This document shows, piece by piece, positions 42,309 to 51,110 of a DNA stretch of 64,000 nt (position 1 is the first letter of the stretch; each line of letters begins with the position of its first letter). The stretch is taken from assembly GCF_900105765.1 (NCBI RefSeq), contig NZ_FNTX01000002.1, positions 1,736,001 to 1,800,000 of the forward strand. Reading direction: 5' to 3'. The translations under genes and the position numbers were made by a program. Below the pieces are notes generated by a model that saw nothing but the letters and a program-made list of their open reading frames with translations, had not been told where the DNA came from and did not search any database. This DNA comes from Ruania alba. GTDB taxonomy: Bacteria; Actinomycetota; Actinomycetes; Actinomycetales; Beutenbergiaceae.

Positions 42309-43238
42309 ATGACCGCCACTTCTGTACCCGAAGCGCCGCTGGGGCAGCGTAGTCGGAGCAGGTTGCGGCGGATCGAGTCCCGTCAGGCGCTGGGGTTCAT
42401 CTCCCCGGCCCTGGCGGGCTTGAGCCTGTTCACGATCGCGCCGGTGCTCCTCTCGATCGTGATGAGCCTGTACGACTGGCCTGCCTGGGGCACGCGCTCC
42501 TTCGTGGGGCTGGGCAACTATGCGGACCTGTTCACCAGCCACCCGGACTTCCTGCCGGCGCTACGCAACACCGCGATCTTCACCCTCGGGTTCGTGCCGC
42601 TGAATCTCGTGGTCTCGCTCACCCTGGCGCTGCTGCTCGGTCCGAGGATCAAGGGCCGGGCTGCGTTCCGGGTGCTGTTCTTCATCCCCGTCGTCACCCC
42701 GATGGTGGCGAACGTGCTGGTGTGGAAGATGCTGCTGCAGCCGAACGGGCTCTTCAACGGGCTCAGCACCGCGTGGTTCGGCATCGAGTTGCCCAGCTTC
42801 CTGAATCACCCGCAGTGGGCGATGGTGATGGTGATTGTGATGTCGGTGTGGCAGGGCATGGGCTACAACATGCTGATCTTCTGCGCCGCCCTGGAACAGC
42901 TCCCGGAACCGGTGCTCGAGGCAGCCCGGATCGACGGTGCGAAGGGTTGGCGCATGCTCACCCGGATCATGCTGCCGCTGCTGTCCCCGGCGATCTTCTT
43001 CACCACGGTGATGACGATGATCACCTCCCTCCAGGTGTTTGCACAGCCGCAACTGCTCACCGGAGGAGGTCCAGGAAACGCCACGCTTCCCATCGTGATG
43101 TTCATCTACAACCAAGGGTTCATCTTCCAGAAGATGGGCTTGGCCGCGGCCGCCGCATGGATCCTTTTCGCCATCATCATCGCGATCACGGCGCTGCAGT
43201 TCAAGGCCCAACGAAAGTGGGTGCACTATGAAGTCTGA
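42309..43238 (+). CDS. Sugar ABC transporter permease (MalF-like), locus 2
   Basis: A 309-aa permease with six membrane helices; the EAA loop is EPVLEAARIDGAKGWRMLTRIMLPLLSP. MSVWQGMGYNMLIF matches the paralogue at 29014. It overlaps the second permease by 11 bases. Confidence 0.9.
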   Translation: MTATSVPEAPLGQRSRSRLRRIESRQALGFISPALAGLSLFTIAPVLLSIVMSLYDWPAWGTRSFVGLGNYADLFTSHPDFLPALRNTAIFTLGFVPLNLVVSLTLALLLGPRIKGRAAFRVLFFIPVVTPMVANVLVWKMLLQPNGLFNGLSTAWFGIELPSFLNHPQWAMVMVIVMSVWQGMGYNMLIFCAALEQLPEPVLEAARIDGAKGWRMLTRIMLPLLSPAIFFTTVMTMITSLQVFAQPQLLTGGGPGNATLPIVMFIYNQGFIFQKMGLAAAAAWILFAIIIAITALQFKAQRKWVHYEV

Positions 43239-44094
43239 GACCGCCACCGCAGCACCAACGAGGGCCAGACAGGTCACTCCAGGCGGAATCATCGCGCACG
43301 TGTGCGTGGTCCTGGCTGCAGCCGTATTCGCGGTTCCATTGGTCTACGCCGTGTTTTCTGCGCTGAAGCCGAATGACCAGATCTTCTCCGTGCCACCGAC
43401 GCTCATCGGTGACGAGGTGCGCTGGAGCAACTTTGTCGAAGTCTTCCAGTTCGGCCCCTTCTGGACCTACATCGGCAACTCGTTCTTCGTGGCCATCGCC
43501 GGCACGATCTTGGTGGTCGTCGTCTCCAGCACCTCGGGTTATGCCTTCGGGCGACTGCGGTGGCGGGGCAGGGATGTGGTCTTTCTGCTCTTCCTGGCCA
43601 CCTTGATGGTGCCGCAGGAGGTGGTGGTGGTACCGATGTTCCAGCTCATGCAGTGGCTCGGCTGGGTGAACACCCCACAGTCACTGATCCTGCCGTTCGC
43701 GTTCACGGCGTTCGGCACGTTCTTACTGCGTCAGTTCATGCGAGGAATCCCCTATGAGCTCGAGGAAGCAGCCCGAGTCGATGGCGCGGGAGCCGTGCGC
43801 ACATTCCTGACGATCATCGTGCCGCTGTCCCGTTCAGCGATGGCCGTGCTGACGGTGTTCACCTTCATCTCGTTCTGGAACAGTTACCTGTGGCCCCTGA
43901 TCGTGGTGAACGACTACGGGTACCTCGGCACCCTCCCGATCGGTCTCGCCACCTTCGCCGGACAGTTCGGTACGCGCTGGGATCTGCAGATGGCTGCGTC
44001 GGTGATCTCAATGGTGCCGACCGCGCTCATCGTAATCCTGCTGCAGAAGCACCTGGTCAAGGGCATTGCGACGGCGGGGATCGCCGGTCGATGA
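43228..44094 (+). CDS. Sugar ABC transporter permease (MalG-like), locus 2
   Basis: A 288-aa permease with six helices; the EAA loop is YELEEAARVDGAGAVRTFLTIIVPLSRSAM. It partners the preceding permease. No ATPase follows; the next gene is a metallopeptidase, 11 bases on. Confidence 0.9.
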   Translation: MKSETATAAPTRARQVTPGGIIAHVCVVLAAAVFAVPLVYAVFSALKPNDQIFSVPPTLIGDEVRWSNFVEVFQFGPFWTYIGNSFFVAIAGTILVVVVSSTSGYAFGRLRWRGRDVVFLLFLATLMVPQEVVVVPMFQLMQWLGWVNTPQSLILPFAFTAFGTFLLRQFMRGIPYELEEAARVDGAGAVRTFLTIIVPLSRSAMAVLTVFTFISFWNSYLWPLIVVNDYGYLGTLPIGLATFAGQFGTRWDLQMAASVISMVPTALIVILLQKHLVKGIATAGIAGR

Positions 44095-44105
44095 GAGGAG
44101 AGAGC

Positions 44106-45326
44106 ATGGACCAGCGCCCCCGCATCGCCGTGGTGGGGATCGGTATCGAGTCCAGCGCCTATGCCGCGCACCGGGCCGACTACCGGGACTTCCCGGTGCT
44201 CACGGGGCCCGAGGTGCTGGGGCGCTACCCCTTCCTGGCCCCGGGGCAGCCGTTGCGGGAAGCCGCCGACTGGATCGGTGTCTTCGTCACGAAGGCGATC
44301 CCGGGCGGGCAGGTACTGGCCCCCGTGTACGCCGACTTCCGGGAACGGATCGTCACCGGGCTGCGTGCGGCCCTGGCCGAGGGGCCGGTGGACGGGGTGT
44401 ACCTGGACATCCACGGTGCGATGAGCGTGGAAGGGATGGACGACGCTGAAGGTGACCTGGTAGCGGCGGTGCGGGACGCCGTCGGGCAGGAACCGCTCCT
44501 GGCGGCGCCGATGGACCTGCACGGAAATATCACTGAACGTCTCGTCCGCCTCGTGGACCTGCCCACCTGTTTTCGGATGGCCCCGCACGAGGACGCCTGG
44601 GAGACCCGAGAGCGTTCGGCGCGGGACCTGCTGCGTTGGATCGGGCGTGACCAGCGGCCGGTGCGGGCCTGGGTGCCGGTGCCGATCCTGCTCGCGGGCG
44701 AGCAGACCTCTACCAGGTCCGAACCCGCGCGGAGCCTGTACGCGCGCATCCCGGCGGTGACCGAGCTGCCCGGGGTGACTGATGCGAGCATCTGGATCGG
44801 GTACGCCTGGGCCGATGAGCCCCGATGCCACGCCTCGGTGATCGTGACAGGCGAGGAGCGAGGGGTGGTCGCCCGGGAGGCGGAAGGGTTGGCTGAGGCG
44901 CTCTGGCGGGTGCGCGGGCAGTTCGACTTCGTCGGCCCGACCGGCACGTTGGACGAGGGGATCGACGCTGCGCTGGCACACCGCGCTGCTGGGAAAGCGC
45001 GCCCGTACCTGGTGAGCGACTCGGGGGACAACCCGGGGGCCGGTGGCTCGGGAGACGTGACGTGGACCTTGACCCGTGTGCTGCAACGGGACGATCTCGT
45101 CGGGGCCGACGCCCCGCTCACCTACGTGGCGTCGGTCTTCGATGCCGGCGCCATCGATGACCTGTTCGGCAGTGCGGTCGGCGACCCGGTGGACGTGACC
45201 GTCGGGGCCAGGGTGGACGATCGGGTCAGCCCTCCGGTGCGCGTGCGCGGTGTGCTGCACGGTCTGCATGAGGGGGACCCGGCGGCTGGGCGGATCGCCG
45301 TGATCGCCGTCGGGGAGTTCGGGTGA
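44106..45326 (+). CDS. M81 (MlrC-like) metallopeptidase, N-terminal part of a split gene
   Basis: A 406-aa product covering most of an M81 protein, the family of the microcystin-degrading enzyme MlrC. Putative zinc-site motifs are DIHGAMSVEG (101-110), DLHGN (137-141) and PHEDAWETRERSA (160-172); SDSGDNPGAGGSGD follows in the last third. GGAGAG lies before ATG 44106. It stops at 45326, but the next frame continues the family sequence at once. Either the gene is frameshifted by one base or the protein is made as two chains. Its place in a fucoside operon is unusual. Confidence 0.82.
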   Translation: MDQRPRIAVVGIGIESSAYAAHRADYRDFPVLTGPEVLGRYPFLAPGQPLREAADWIGVFVTKAIPGGQVLAPVYADFRERIVTGLRAALAEGPVDGVYLDIHGAMSVEGMDDAEGDLVAAVRDAVGQEPLLAAPMDLHGNITERLVRLVDLPTCFRMAPHEDAWETRERSARDLLRWIGRDQRPVRAWVPVPILLAGEQTSTRSEPARSLYARIPAVTELPGVTDASIWIGYAWADEPRCHASVIVTGEERGVVAREAEGLAEALWRVRGQFDFVGPTGTLDEGIDAALAHRAAGKARPYLVSDSGDNPGAGGSGDVTWTLTRVLQRDDLVGADAPLTYVASVFDAGAIDDLFGSAVGDPVDVTVGARVDDRVSPPVRVRGVLHGLHEGDPAAGRIAVIAVGEFG

Positions 45327-45607
45327 TCGTCACCGAGTTCCGGAAGGCGTTCCATGCGACCGCGGACTTCACCGCGCTCGGGCTGGACCCGCACGAGGCG
45401 GACCTCATCGTGACCAAGATCGGCTACCTGGAGCCCACGTTGTACGAGATCGCGCAGGGGTGGACGCTCGCCCTGACCCCGGGGCCGGTGGATCAGGACC
45501 TGCACCGGCTCGGCCATCGCCGGATCCGGCGGCCGATGTTCCCGTTCGACGAGTTCGTCGAGGCTCCCGAACTTCGGGCGCGCGTGCAAGGCGGAGCGGG
45601 CGCATGA
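45323..45607 (+). CDS. M81 metallopeptidase, C-terminal part of a split gene
   Basis: A 94-aa product that reads as the missing C-terminus of M81 proteins: EFRKAFHATADFTALGLDP, then VTKIGYLEPTLYEIAQGW and HRRIRRPMFPFD. GTG 45323 overlaps the preceding stop (GTGA) in the -1 frame. GGGGAG at 45312-45317 gives it a ribosome binding site 5 bases upstream, so it could be translated on its own. The stop overlaps the cutC start. Confidence 0.8.
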   Translation: MIVTEFRKAFHATADFTALGLDPHEADLIVTKIGYLEPTLYEIAQGWTLALTPGPVDQDLHRLGHRRIRRPMFPFDEFVEAPELRARVQGGAGA

Positions 45608-46314
45608 CGGCGTTCGAACTGGCCGTGCAGGACCTCACCGGAATCCGGGTCGCGGGGGCCGTCGGAGCAGACCGGATCGAGCTGTGCACGGCACTGTCCA
45701 CGGGAGGGCTTACGCCGTCCCGCGGTCTGATCGAGGCGGCGGCCGACGCAGGACCGCCCGTGCATGTGTTGATCCGACCCAGAGCGGGCGGCTTCGACTA
45801 CGCCGCCGAGGAGCACAGGCTCATCGTGGCCGATGCGCGCGCGGCGATGGCTGCCGGGGCGAGTGGCGTCGTCGTGGGTGGCACGCGCGGTGGCGTCGTC
45901 GATACCGACCTGGTGCGTGCCGTGCAGGATGTGGCGCCCGAGGTCACCTTTCACCGCGCGTTCGACGTGCTGGTGGACCTGGACAGGGCGCTGGATGCGG
46001 TGCTCGAGCTGGGGGTGCGGCGGGTGCTGACCTCCGGTGGCGCCGCGCGCGCGGTGGACGCGCTGGACGTGCTCACCCGCCTGGTCCGTCGGGCTGACGG
46101 GGCGCTCGAGGTGATGGCCGGCGCCGGGATCAGCGCGGTGAACGTAGTGCAGGTGGCGGCGACCGGGGTGGACGCGGTGCACGCCTCTGCCAAACGGCGG
46201 GTGGACGATGCGCTCGCGCTCGCACTGGGCTCCGATGGCGGGAACGGCTATGAGACCACCGACGAGCGCGCGGCCGGCGAGATCCTTGCCGCACTGAGGG
46301 GAGGTGAGGCATGA
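45604..46314 (+). CDS. cutC: CutC family protein
   Basis: A 236-aa TIM-barrel protein: FELAVQDLTGIRVAGAVGADRIELC, STGGLTPSRGLIEAA, VHVLIRPRAGGFDY, FHRAFDV, RVLTSGGAARA and VMAGAGIS are standard CutC blocks. CutC was first named for copper tolerance, but that role is doubtful and a carbohydrate role would fit this operon. ATG 45604 overlaps the M81 stop; the end overlaps the ROK kinase. Confidence 0.9.
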   Translation: MTAFELAVQDLTGIRVAGAVGADRIELCTALSTGGLTPSRGLIEAAADAGPPVHVLIRPRAGGFDYAAEEHRLIVADARAAMAAGASGVVVGGTRGGVVDTDLVRAVQDVAPEVTFHRAFDVLVDLDRALDAVLELGVRRVLTSGGAARAVDALDVLTRLVRRADGALEVMAGAGISAVNVVQVAATGVDAVHASAKRRVDDALALALGSDGGNGYETTDERAAGEILAALRGGEA

Positions 46315-47201
46315 ACGCCCTGCTGGGAATCGACTACGGCGGCACGCACACGAAGCTGCTGCTCGTGGACGGGACTGAGGGAGACGGGCCCGTCCTCGCC
46401 CGGGAGTCGGTGCCGACCGCGGGCCTGGACGTGCTGGTGCAGGACGTGCGCCGGTTCGTGGGCGACCAGCCCGTGGCCCGGTTCGCCATGACCGTCGCTG
46501 GGACGTTCGATGCCGCGACCGGCGTGGTCCGACGCAGCGTCAACATGCCGTGGCTGGACGGCACCGCGCCTGCACAGCGGATCTCGGCGGCTGTCGGGAT
46601 TCCGGGATCGGCAGTCCAGGACGGCATTGCGACGGCGGTCGGTGAAGCGACCCTCGGGGCCGGCCGGGACGCCGACGATGTCTTTGTGATCGCCATCGGG
46701 ACGGGGATCGCTGGAGCTCATATCGTCGGCGGCCAGGTACGTGCGGGCGCCCACGGAGGGGCCGGCGAGGTCGGACATGTCGCGATCGCCGGGGCACATC
46801 GGTGCTCCTGCGGGCAGACCGGGTGTTTGGAGACCCTCATCGGCGGAGGGCAGCTGGGCCTGCGGTGGGTCGAGCAGAGCGCAAGCCGGGCCGATCCACC
46901 CACGGCGCGGGACGTCGTCGTGGCAGCGGAGGCGGGGGACGAGGCTGCCCAGGCGGTGCTCGCTCAGGCGAGCGACGGCCTCGCGCGTGCGTTGCTGCAG
47001 GTCAGCGCGCTGCTCGACCCCGGGGTGATCGTGATCGGGGGAGGGGTGGCACGCTCGCCGTCCTGGACGGTCCACCCGGCCTTCGAGAGGGCACGTCGAG
47101 AGGCAACCTTCCACCGGCTGCCCGAGATGAGGCTGGCCGAGCTGGGTGTGTGGGCTGCTGCGCACGGTGCGGTGCTGGCTGCCGCTGACGAGGTGGGCTG
47201 A
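46311..47201 (+). CDS. ROK family sugar kinase
   Basis: A 296-aa ROK kinase. LGIDYGGTHTKLLLVDG is the ATP-binding DxGGT; IAIGTGIAGAHIVGGQ and the zinc motif HRCSCGQTGCLETL follow. The catalytic Asp of the usual ENDAN appears as VQDGIATAVGEA, so the Asp remains. There is no DNA-binding domain. It probably phosphorylates a sugar released by the fucosidase. Confidence 0.88.
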   Translation: MNALLGIDYGGTHTKLLLVDGTEGDGPVLARESVPTAGLDVLVQDVRRFVGDQPVARFAMTVAGTFDAATGVVRRSVNMPWLDGTAPAQRISAAVGIPGSAVQDGIATAVGEATLGAGRDADDVFVIAIGTGIAGAHIVGGQVRAGAHGGAGEVGHVAIAGAHRCSCGQTGCLETLIGGGQLGLRWVEQSASRADPPTARDVVVAAEAGDEAAQAVLAQASDGLARALLQVSALLDPGVIVIGGGVARSPSWTVHPAFERARREATFHRLPEMRLAELGVWAAAHGAVLAAADEVG

Positions 47202-47329
47202 GGACTCGCCGCACAGTTCACCGAGCGGCTGCACCGCGGCTACGTCGTGTTCGTTTCGCCCCGCAATGCTCGCTGTCACACCGATCACATCGGCAGGTGA
47301 CGAGGGGGCGTCTCAGGGATGAGTGCGAG

Positions 47330-48247
47330 ATGAGTGTGCACGCCGAATCTGTGCGCGAGGTCCGCAGCCGGCGGCGGTCTCGGGCGATGCCCGATCCGGA
47401 TGCCCGCTCCTGGTGGCTGCACGCCGATCATCCGTTGCCGCTCGGGCTGCGACGCCCGGAGGACGGCCCAATGCGGGTCGTGGCTGCCACCGAGTGCACA
47501 TTGCTGGCCGGATTCCGTGATCCGGTACAGATCGCGGCGAATCTGGATCGGCTCGGGGTGCACGGCCTGACGGATGTGATCAGCGTGCTGCGGCGGCCGG
47601 ACCGTGGTGAGGCATTGCTGTACGCCCTTGGGCTGCTGTTCGCCACCGGGAGGACAGCGCAGATCTCCCTCGCCCGCCGTGCCGCCGTGGCTGCCGCGCA
47701 GTGCGGTGACGAGCCAGTGCTACGCCGGATGGTCGAACTCGCTCGGCACCACGGGGACGATCCAGGTCTGTTGCTGAGCGTGTTCCTGCACGAGCAGCGC
47801 CTTGCCCCGGGCGATGTGCTGCAGATCGGGGCCGGCATGGTGCACGGGTTGCTCAGCGGCCGCGGGCTGCACGTGGCACGCACGCGTGGCGCAGCGATCA
47901 CCGTGGGCCTGTCCCTGGAACCGATCGCCACCGGTGCCGTGCTGCAGCGCCTGGACGCCCGGGTCGGGCCGGCGCGGCTCGTTCCCGGGGTCGGCCAGGA
48001 CGCGTTGCGGCGGTACCCGGCCGAGGACGGTGTCTCGCTGGCTCAGGTGGCCGCCGGCCGGGGGGAGCTGACGCTCGGTCCCTCCGCCGCCGCAGCCGCA
48101 CTGGACCAGGACGGTTGGGTGGAGGTCGATGGGCAGCGCTGGCCTGTTCTTGCCCACGGCCTGCGCACCGACCTTCCGGCCGGGCAGGCATGGATCGGGA
48201 CGCCGGGGCGGATGGTGCTGTTCTGTGACGCCGGGCCGACCGACTAG
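47330..48247 (+). pseudogene. Phosphomannose-isomerase-like protein lacking the metal-site half
   Basis: A 305-aa frame that lines up with the C-terminal two thirds of type I mannose-6-phosphate isomerase (ManA). Markers are MRVVAATECTLLAGFRDPVQI (family: ELLVALTPFEAL...GFR), PGLLLSVFLHEQRLAPGDVLQIGAGMVHGLLSGRGLHV (LLLN..L.PGEA.FL.AG..HAYL.G.G.E). The N-terminal cupin with the QxH zinc site is missing; only a diverged DPDARSWWLHADHP remains where it should be. It may be a decayed gene or a non-catalytic sugar-binding derivative. It is 128 bases from the kinase. Confidence 0.65.
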
Positions 48248-48304
48248 GGCGACTGACCAGCGACGCAGGCGAATCGAGAGCGCCGCTCCTGACGTGCTGA
48301 AGCG

Positions 48305-49246
48305 TCAGCGCGCCACCACGTTGAGCAGATCGTCGCCCGCGAGCAGCCGGCCGAGGTTGGCGGCGATGAGTCGTTCGGGCGCCTCGGGGCGCCCGCCCGC
48401 CGTGTGCGGGGTGATGATCGTGTTCGGTGCCTTCCACAGCGGCGAGGAGGCGGGGAGCGGCTCGGTGGCGAATACGTCGAGCGCTGCTCCCGCAACGGAT
48501 CCCGCCTCCAACGCCGCGACCAGTGCGTTCTCGTCCACGGTGGCTCCGCGCCCGACGTTCACCAGCCAGGCCCGGTCGGGGAGCATGCCCAGGATCTCGG
48601 CATCCACCACCTTCTCCGTGGCCGGGGTGGCCGGAAGGATGTTGACGAGCACATCCGCAGTGGGCAGCACGGTCGGCAGGTCGGCCGCCGTCACCACGGG
48701 ATACCCGTCTCGCTCGCCGGCGCTGGTGGCGACCCCGGTGACGCGTGCGCCCAGCGCGGAGACGTAGCCCGCCAGCCGGGTGCCGATCCCGCCGAAGCCC
48801 CAGATCACCACGTGTGCGCCGGTGAGTGTGCTGAACCGTTCGATCGCGCCGAACGGCCGGTGCGCGTCGTCGGAGGCATACCAGGCCGAGTCGGTCTGGG
48901 CGAGCACGGCGTGGTCCAACCGCCGGGCAGCAGCCAGGAGCAGGGCGAGGGTGTGCTCGGCCACCGGTGCGTCGTGCAGCCCGCGACCCGAGCAGAGCAC
49001 CACGTCGCTGCCGAACCCCGCCTCCTCCACCTTGTCGGTGCCGGCCATCAGTGCCTGGATCCACTGCAGCCGGGGCAGCTCGTCGACCATCGCGGCCAGA
49101 CGGTCCGACGGGTTCGACCAGACCACCACGGCCTCGGCGTCGCGGTGCTCGGCCGGGATCGGCGCGTTGATGTCGTAGACATGCGTCTGCACACCGTCAG
49201 GCGCGTCCAGGGACAGGGGGATCGAGCTCGGCAGTAGCAGCTTCAT
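48305..49246 (-). CDS. D-2-hydroxyacid dehydrogenase
   Basis: A 313-aa NAD-dependent dehydrogenase. The dinucleotide site is WGFGGIGTRLAGY; catalytic Arg is in VNVGRGATVD, Glu in ALDVFATEPLP and His in ITPHTAGG. Substrate specificity (phosphoglycerate, glyoxylate and others) is open; the protein lacks the ACT domain of SerA. The stop is 58 bases from the convergent ManA-like gene, where CTGACG/CGTCAG make a weak hairpin. The start overlaps DUF2530. Confidence 0.87.
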   Translation of the reverse strand: MKLLLPSSIPLSLDAPDGVQTHVYDINAPIPAEHRDAEAVVVWSNPSDRLAAMVDELPRLQWIQALMAGTDKVEEAGFGSDVVLCSGRGLHDAPVAEHTLALLLAAARRLDHAVLAQTDSAWYASDDAHRPFGAIERFSTLTGAHVVIWGFGGIGTRLAGYVSALGARVTGVATSAGERDGYPVVTAADLPTVLPTADVLVNILPATPATEKVVDAEILGMLPDRAWLVNVGRGATVDENALVAALEAGSVAGAALDVFATEPLPASSPLWKAPNTIITPHTAGGRPEAPERLIAANLGRLLAGDDLLNVVAR

Positions 49247-49482
49247 TCAGACATTCCCTCATCGTTGATCAGGTGCACCTTGTGTGCCCACCAGTACCCG
49301 ACGGCGCCCAGCACGATGCCCGCCACGCACACCCAGGCGTAGCGTCCGTCGGGGGTGCGCTCAGCCAGGTGCATCACGCCGAGCGTGAGCAGGCCGAGCA
49401 GCCATGCGGACGTGCCGATCACGAACAGCGCCTTCGCGTTGACCTTCGCTGGTCGCAGCTCCTGCCGGGGGTGGTCACGCAC
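49243..49482 (-). CDS. DUF2530 small membrane protein
   Basis: A 79-aa protein with two membrane helices (LFVIGTSAWLLGLLTLGVMHL and VCVAGIVLGAVGYWWAH) and a conserved ERTPDGRYAW between them. It belongs to actinobacterial DUF2530. It overlaps the dehydrogenase by 4 bases and is divergent from the purine permease. Confidence 0.85.
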   Translation of the reverse strand: MRDHPRQELRPAKVNAKALFVIGTSAWLLGLLTLGVMHLAERTPDGRYAWVCVAGIVLGAVGYWWAHKVHLINDEGMSE

Positions 49483-49537
49483 GAATCGATCCTAGTGCGT
49501 TCCCCAGCCGCCTCAGGTTCTGCCAAGATGACGGCAC

Positions 49538-51016
49538 ATGAGCACCCCCTCGTCGACAACGACGGCGACCCCTGGCGTCCTGGACCGCTTCTTCAAGATC
49601 TCCGCACGGGGATCGACCGTCGGCCGCGAAGTACGCGGCGGGCTGGTCACCTTCTTCGCGATGAGCTACATCATCGTGCTGAACCCGCTGATCATCGGCA
49701 CCGTGGCCGACGGGAGTGGATCCTTCATCGGCGGCGACGAAGGCCTCGCCGTAGCCCGGGTGGCGGCGGCCACCGCGCTGGTGGCAGGACTCATGTCGAT
49801 CCTGATGGGCCTGGTGGCCAACTTCCCGCTGGCCCTGGCAGCGGGACTAGGCCTGAACGCCGTCGTGGCCTTCTCGATCGCCGTGCTGCCGGACATGACC
49901 TGGCCCGACGCGATGGGCCTGGTGGTGATCGAAGGGCTGATCATCCTGCTGCTGGTGCTCACCGGCTTCCGCGAGGCGGTGTTCCGCGCCGTACCGAAGG
50001 AGCTGCGCACGGCGATCAGCGTGGGGATCGGCCTGTTCATCGCCTTCATCGGTCTGGTGGATGCGGGCATCGTGCGGATCCCGGCGTCGCTCGCCACCCC
50101 GGTCGAGCTCGGGAACGCGGGATCGCTCGCCGGCTGGCCCGCACTGGTGTTCGTGATCGGGCTGCTCACCGCGATCGTGCTGCACCTGCGCAAGGTCCGT
50201 GGGGCGCTCCTCATCGCGATCATCGGCGCCACCGTGCTCGCGATCGTCATCGAGGCGATCGCGCAGGTGGGCGGTGCGTTCAACGAGGACGGTACCCCGA
50301 ACCCGAACGGATGGCGGCTGAACAGTCCGGAGCTGCCCGACACCTGGGTGCGCATGCCGGACTTCGCCCTGCTCGGGCAGTTCTCCCTGCTCGGTTCGCT
50401 GGAGAAGATCGGCCTGGTCACGATGGTGCTGCTGGTCTTCTCGCTGCTGCTCGCCGACTTCTTCGACACGATGGGCACGATGGTGGCGGTGGGTAGCGAG
50501 GGGAAGCTGCTGGACGCCGAGGGGAACCCGCAGGGCACCCGCCGCATCCTCGTGGTTGACTCGATCGCCGCGGCCGCCGGTGGCATGGGATCGGTCTCCT
50601 CGAACACGTCGTACATCGAGTCCGCTGCCGGTGTGGGCGACGGTGCCCGCACAGGCCTGGCCTCGGTGGTGACCGGGGTGGCGTTCCTGCTCGCCACCTT
50701 CCTCGCGCCGGTGGTGGACCTGGTGCCCTACGAGGCAGCCACACCGGCACTCGTGGTGGTCGGCTTCCTGATGATGACGCAGGTGACGGGCGTGGACTGG
50801 AAGAACGGTGAGGTGGCCATCCCGGCGTTCCTGACCATCGTGCTGATGCCGTTCACCTACTCGATCACCGCGGGGATGGGGGCGGGCTTCATCGCGTACG
50901 TGGTGATCAAGGTGGCCCTCGGCAAGGCTCGCGTGGTGCACCCGCTGATGTGGGTGACCGCCGTGCTGTTCGTCCTGTACTTCGTGCGGGGGCCGCTGCA
51001 GGCGCTCGCGGGGTGA
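49538..51016 (+). CDS. NCS2/AzgA-type purine permease
   Basis: A 492-aa transporter with 12-14 membrane segments. GGLVTFFAMSYIIVLNP, ALAAGLGLNAVVAF, and DFFDTMGTMVAVGSEGKLLD are typical of AzgA-like adenine/guanine/hypoxanthine proton symporters. GMGSVSSNTSYIESAAGVG marks the half-helix substrate region. Start ATG 49538 has no strong ribosome binding site. Confidence 0.9.
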   Translation: MSTPSSTTTATPGVLDRFFKISARGSTVGREVRGGLVTFFAMSYIIVLNPLIIGTVADGSGSFIGGDEGLAVARVAAATALVAGLMSILMGLVANFPLALAAGLGLNAVVAFSIAVLPDMTWPDAMGLVVIEGLIILLLVLTGFREAVFRAVPKELRTAISVGIGLFIAFIGLVDAGIVRIPASLATPVELGNAGSLAGWPALVFVIGLLTAIVLHLRKVRGALLIAIIGATVLAIVIEAIAQVGGAFNEDGTPNPNGWRLNSPELPDTWVRMPDFALLGQFSLLGSLEKIGLVTMVLLVFSLLLADFFDTMGTMVAVGSEGKLLDAEGNPQGTRRILVVDSIAAAAGGMGSVSSNTSYIESAAGVGDGARTGLASVVTGVAFLLATFLAPVVDLVPYEAATPALVVVGFLMMTQVTGVDWKNGEVAIPAFLTIVLMPFTYSITAGMGAGFIAYVVIKVALGKARVVHPLMWVTAVLFVLYFVRGPLQALAG

Positions 51017-51074
51017 ATGTCAGACCCTCCTGAGACGGTGGGGGCATGCATCAGGGAAAAGTTGTCCACAGCGG

Positions 51075-51110
51075 TTGCGCGGCGCGCGACCACCACCTAC
51101 CATAGAACGC
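51075..51110 (+). promoter_or_regulatory. Leaderless promoter of the DUF222/HNH gene
   Basis: TTGCGC (51075-51080), a 17-base spacer, TACCAT (51098-51103), seven bases, then ATG 51111. No ribosome binding site is present. Confidence 0.55.
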
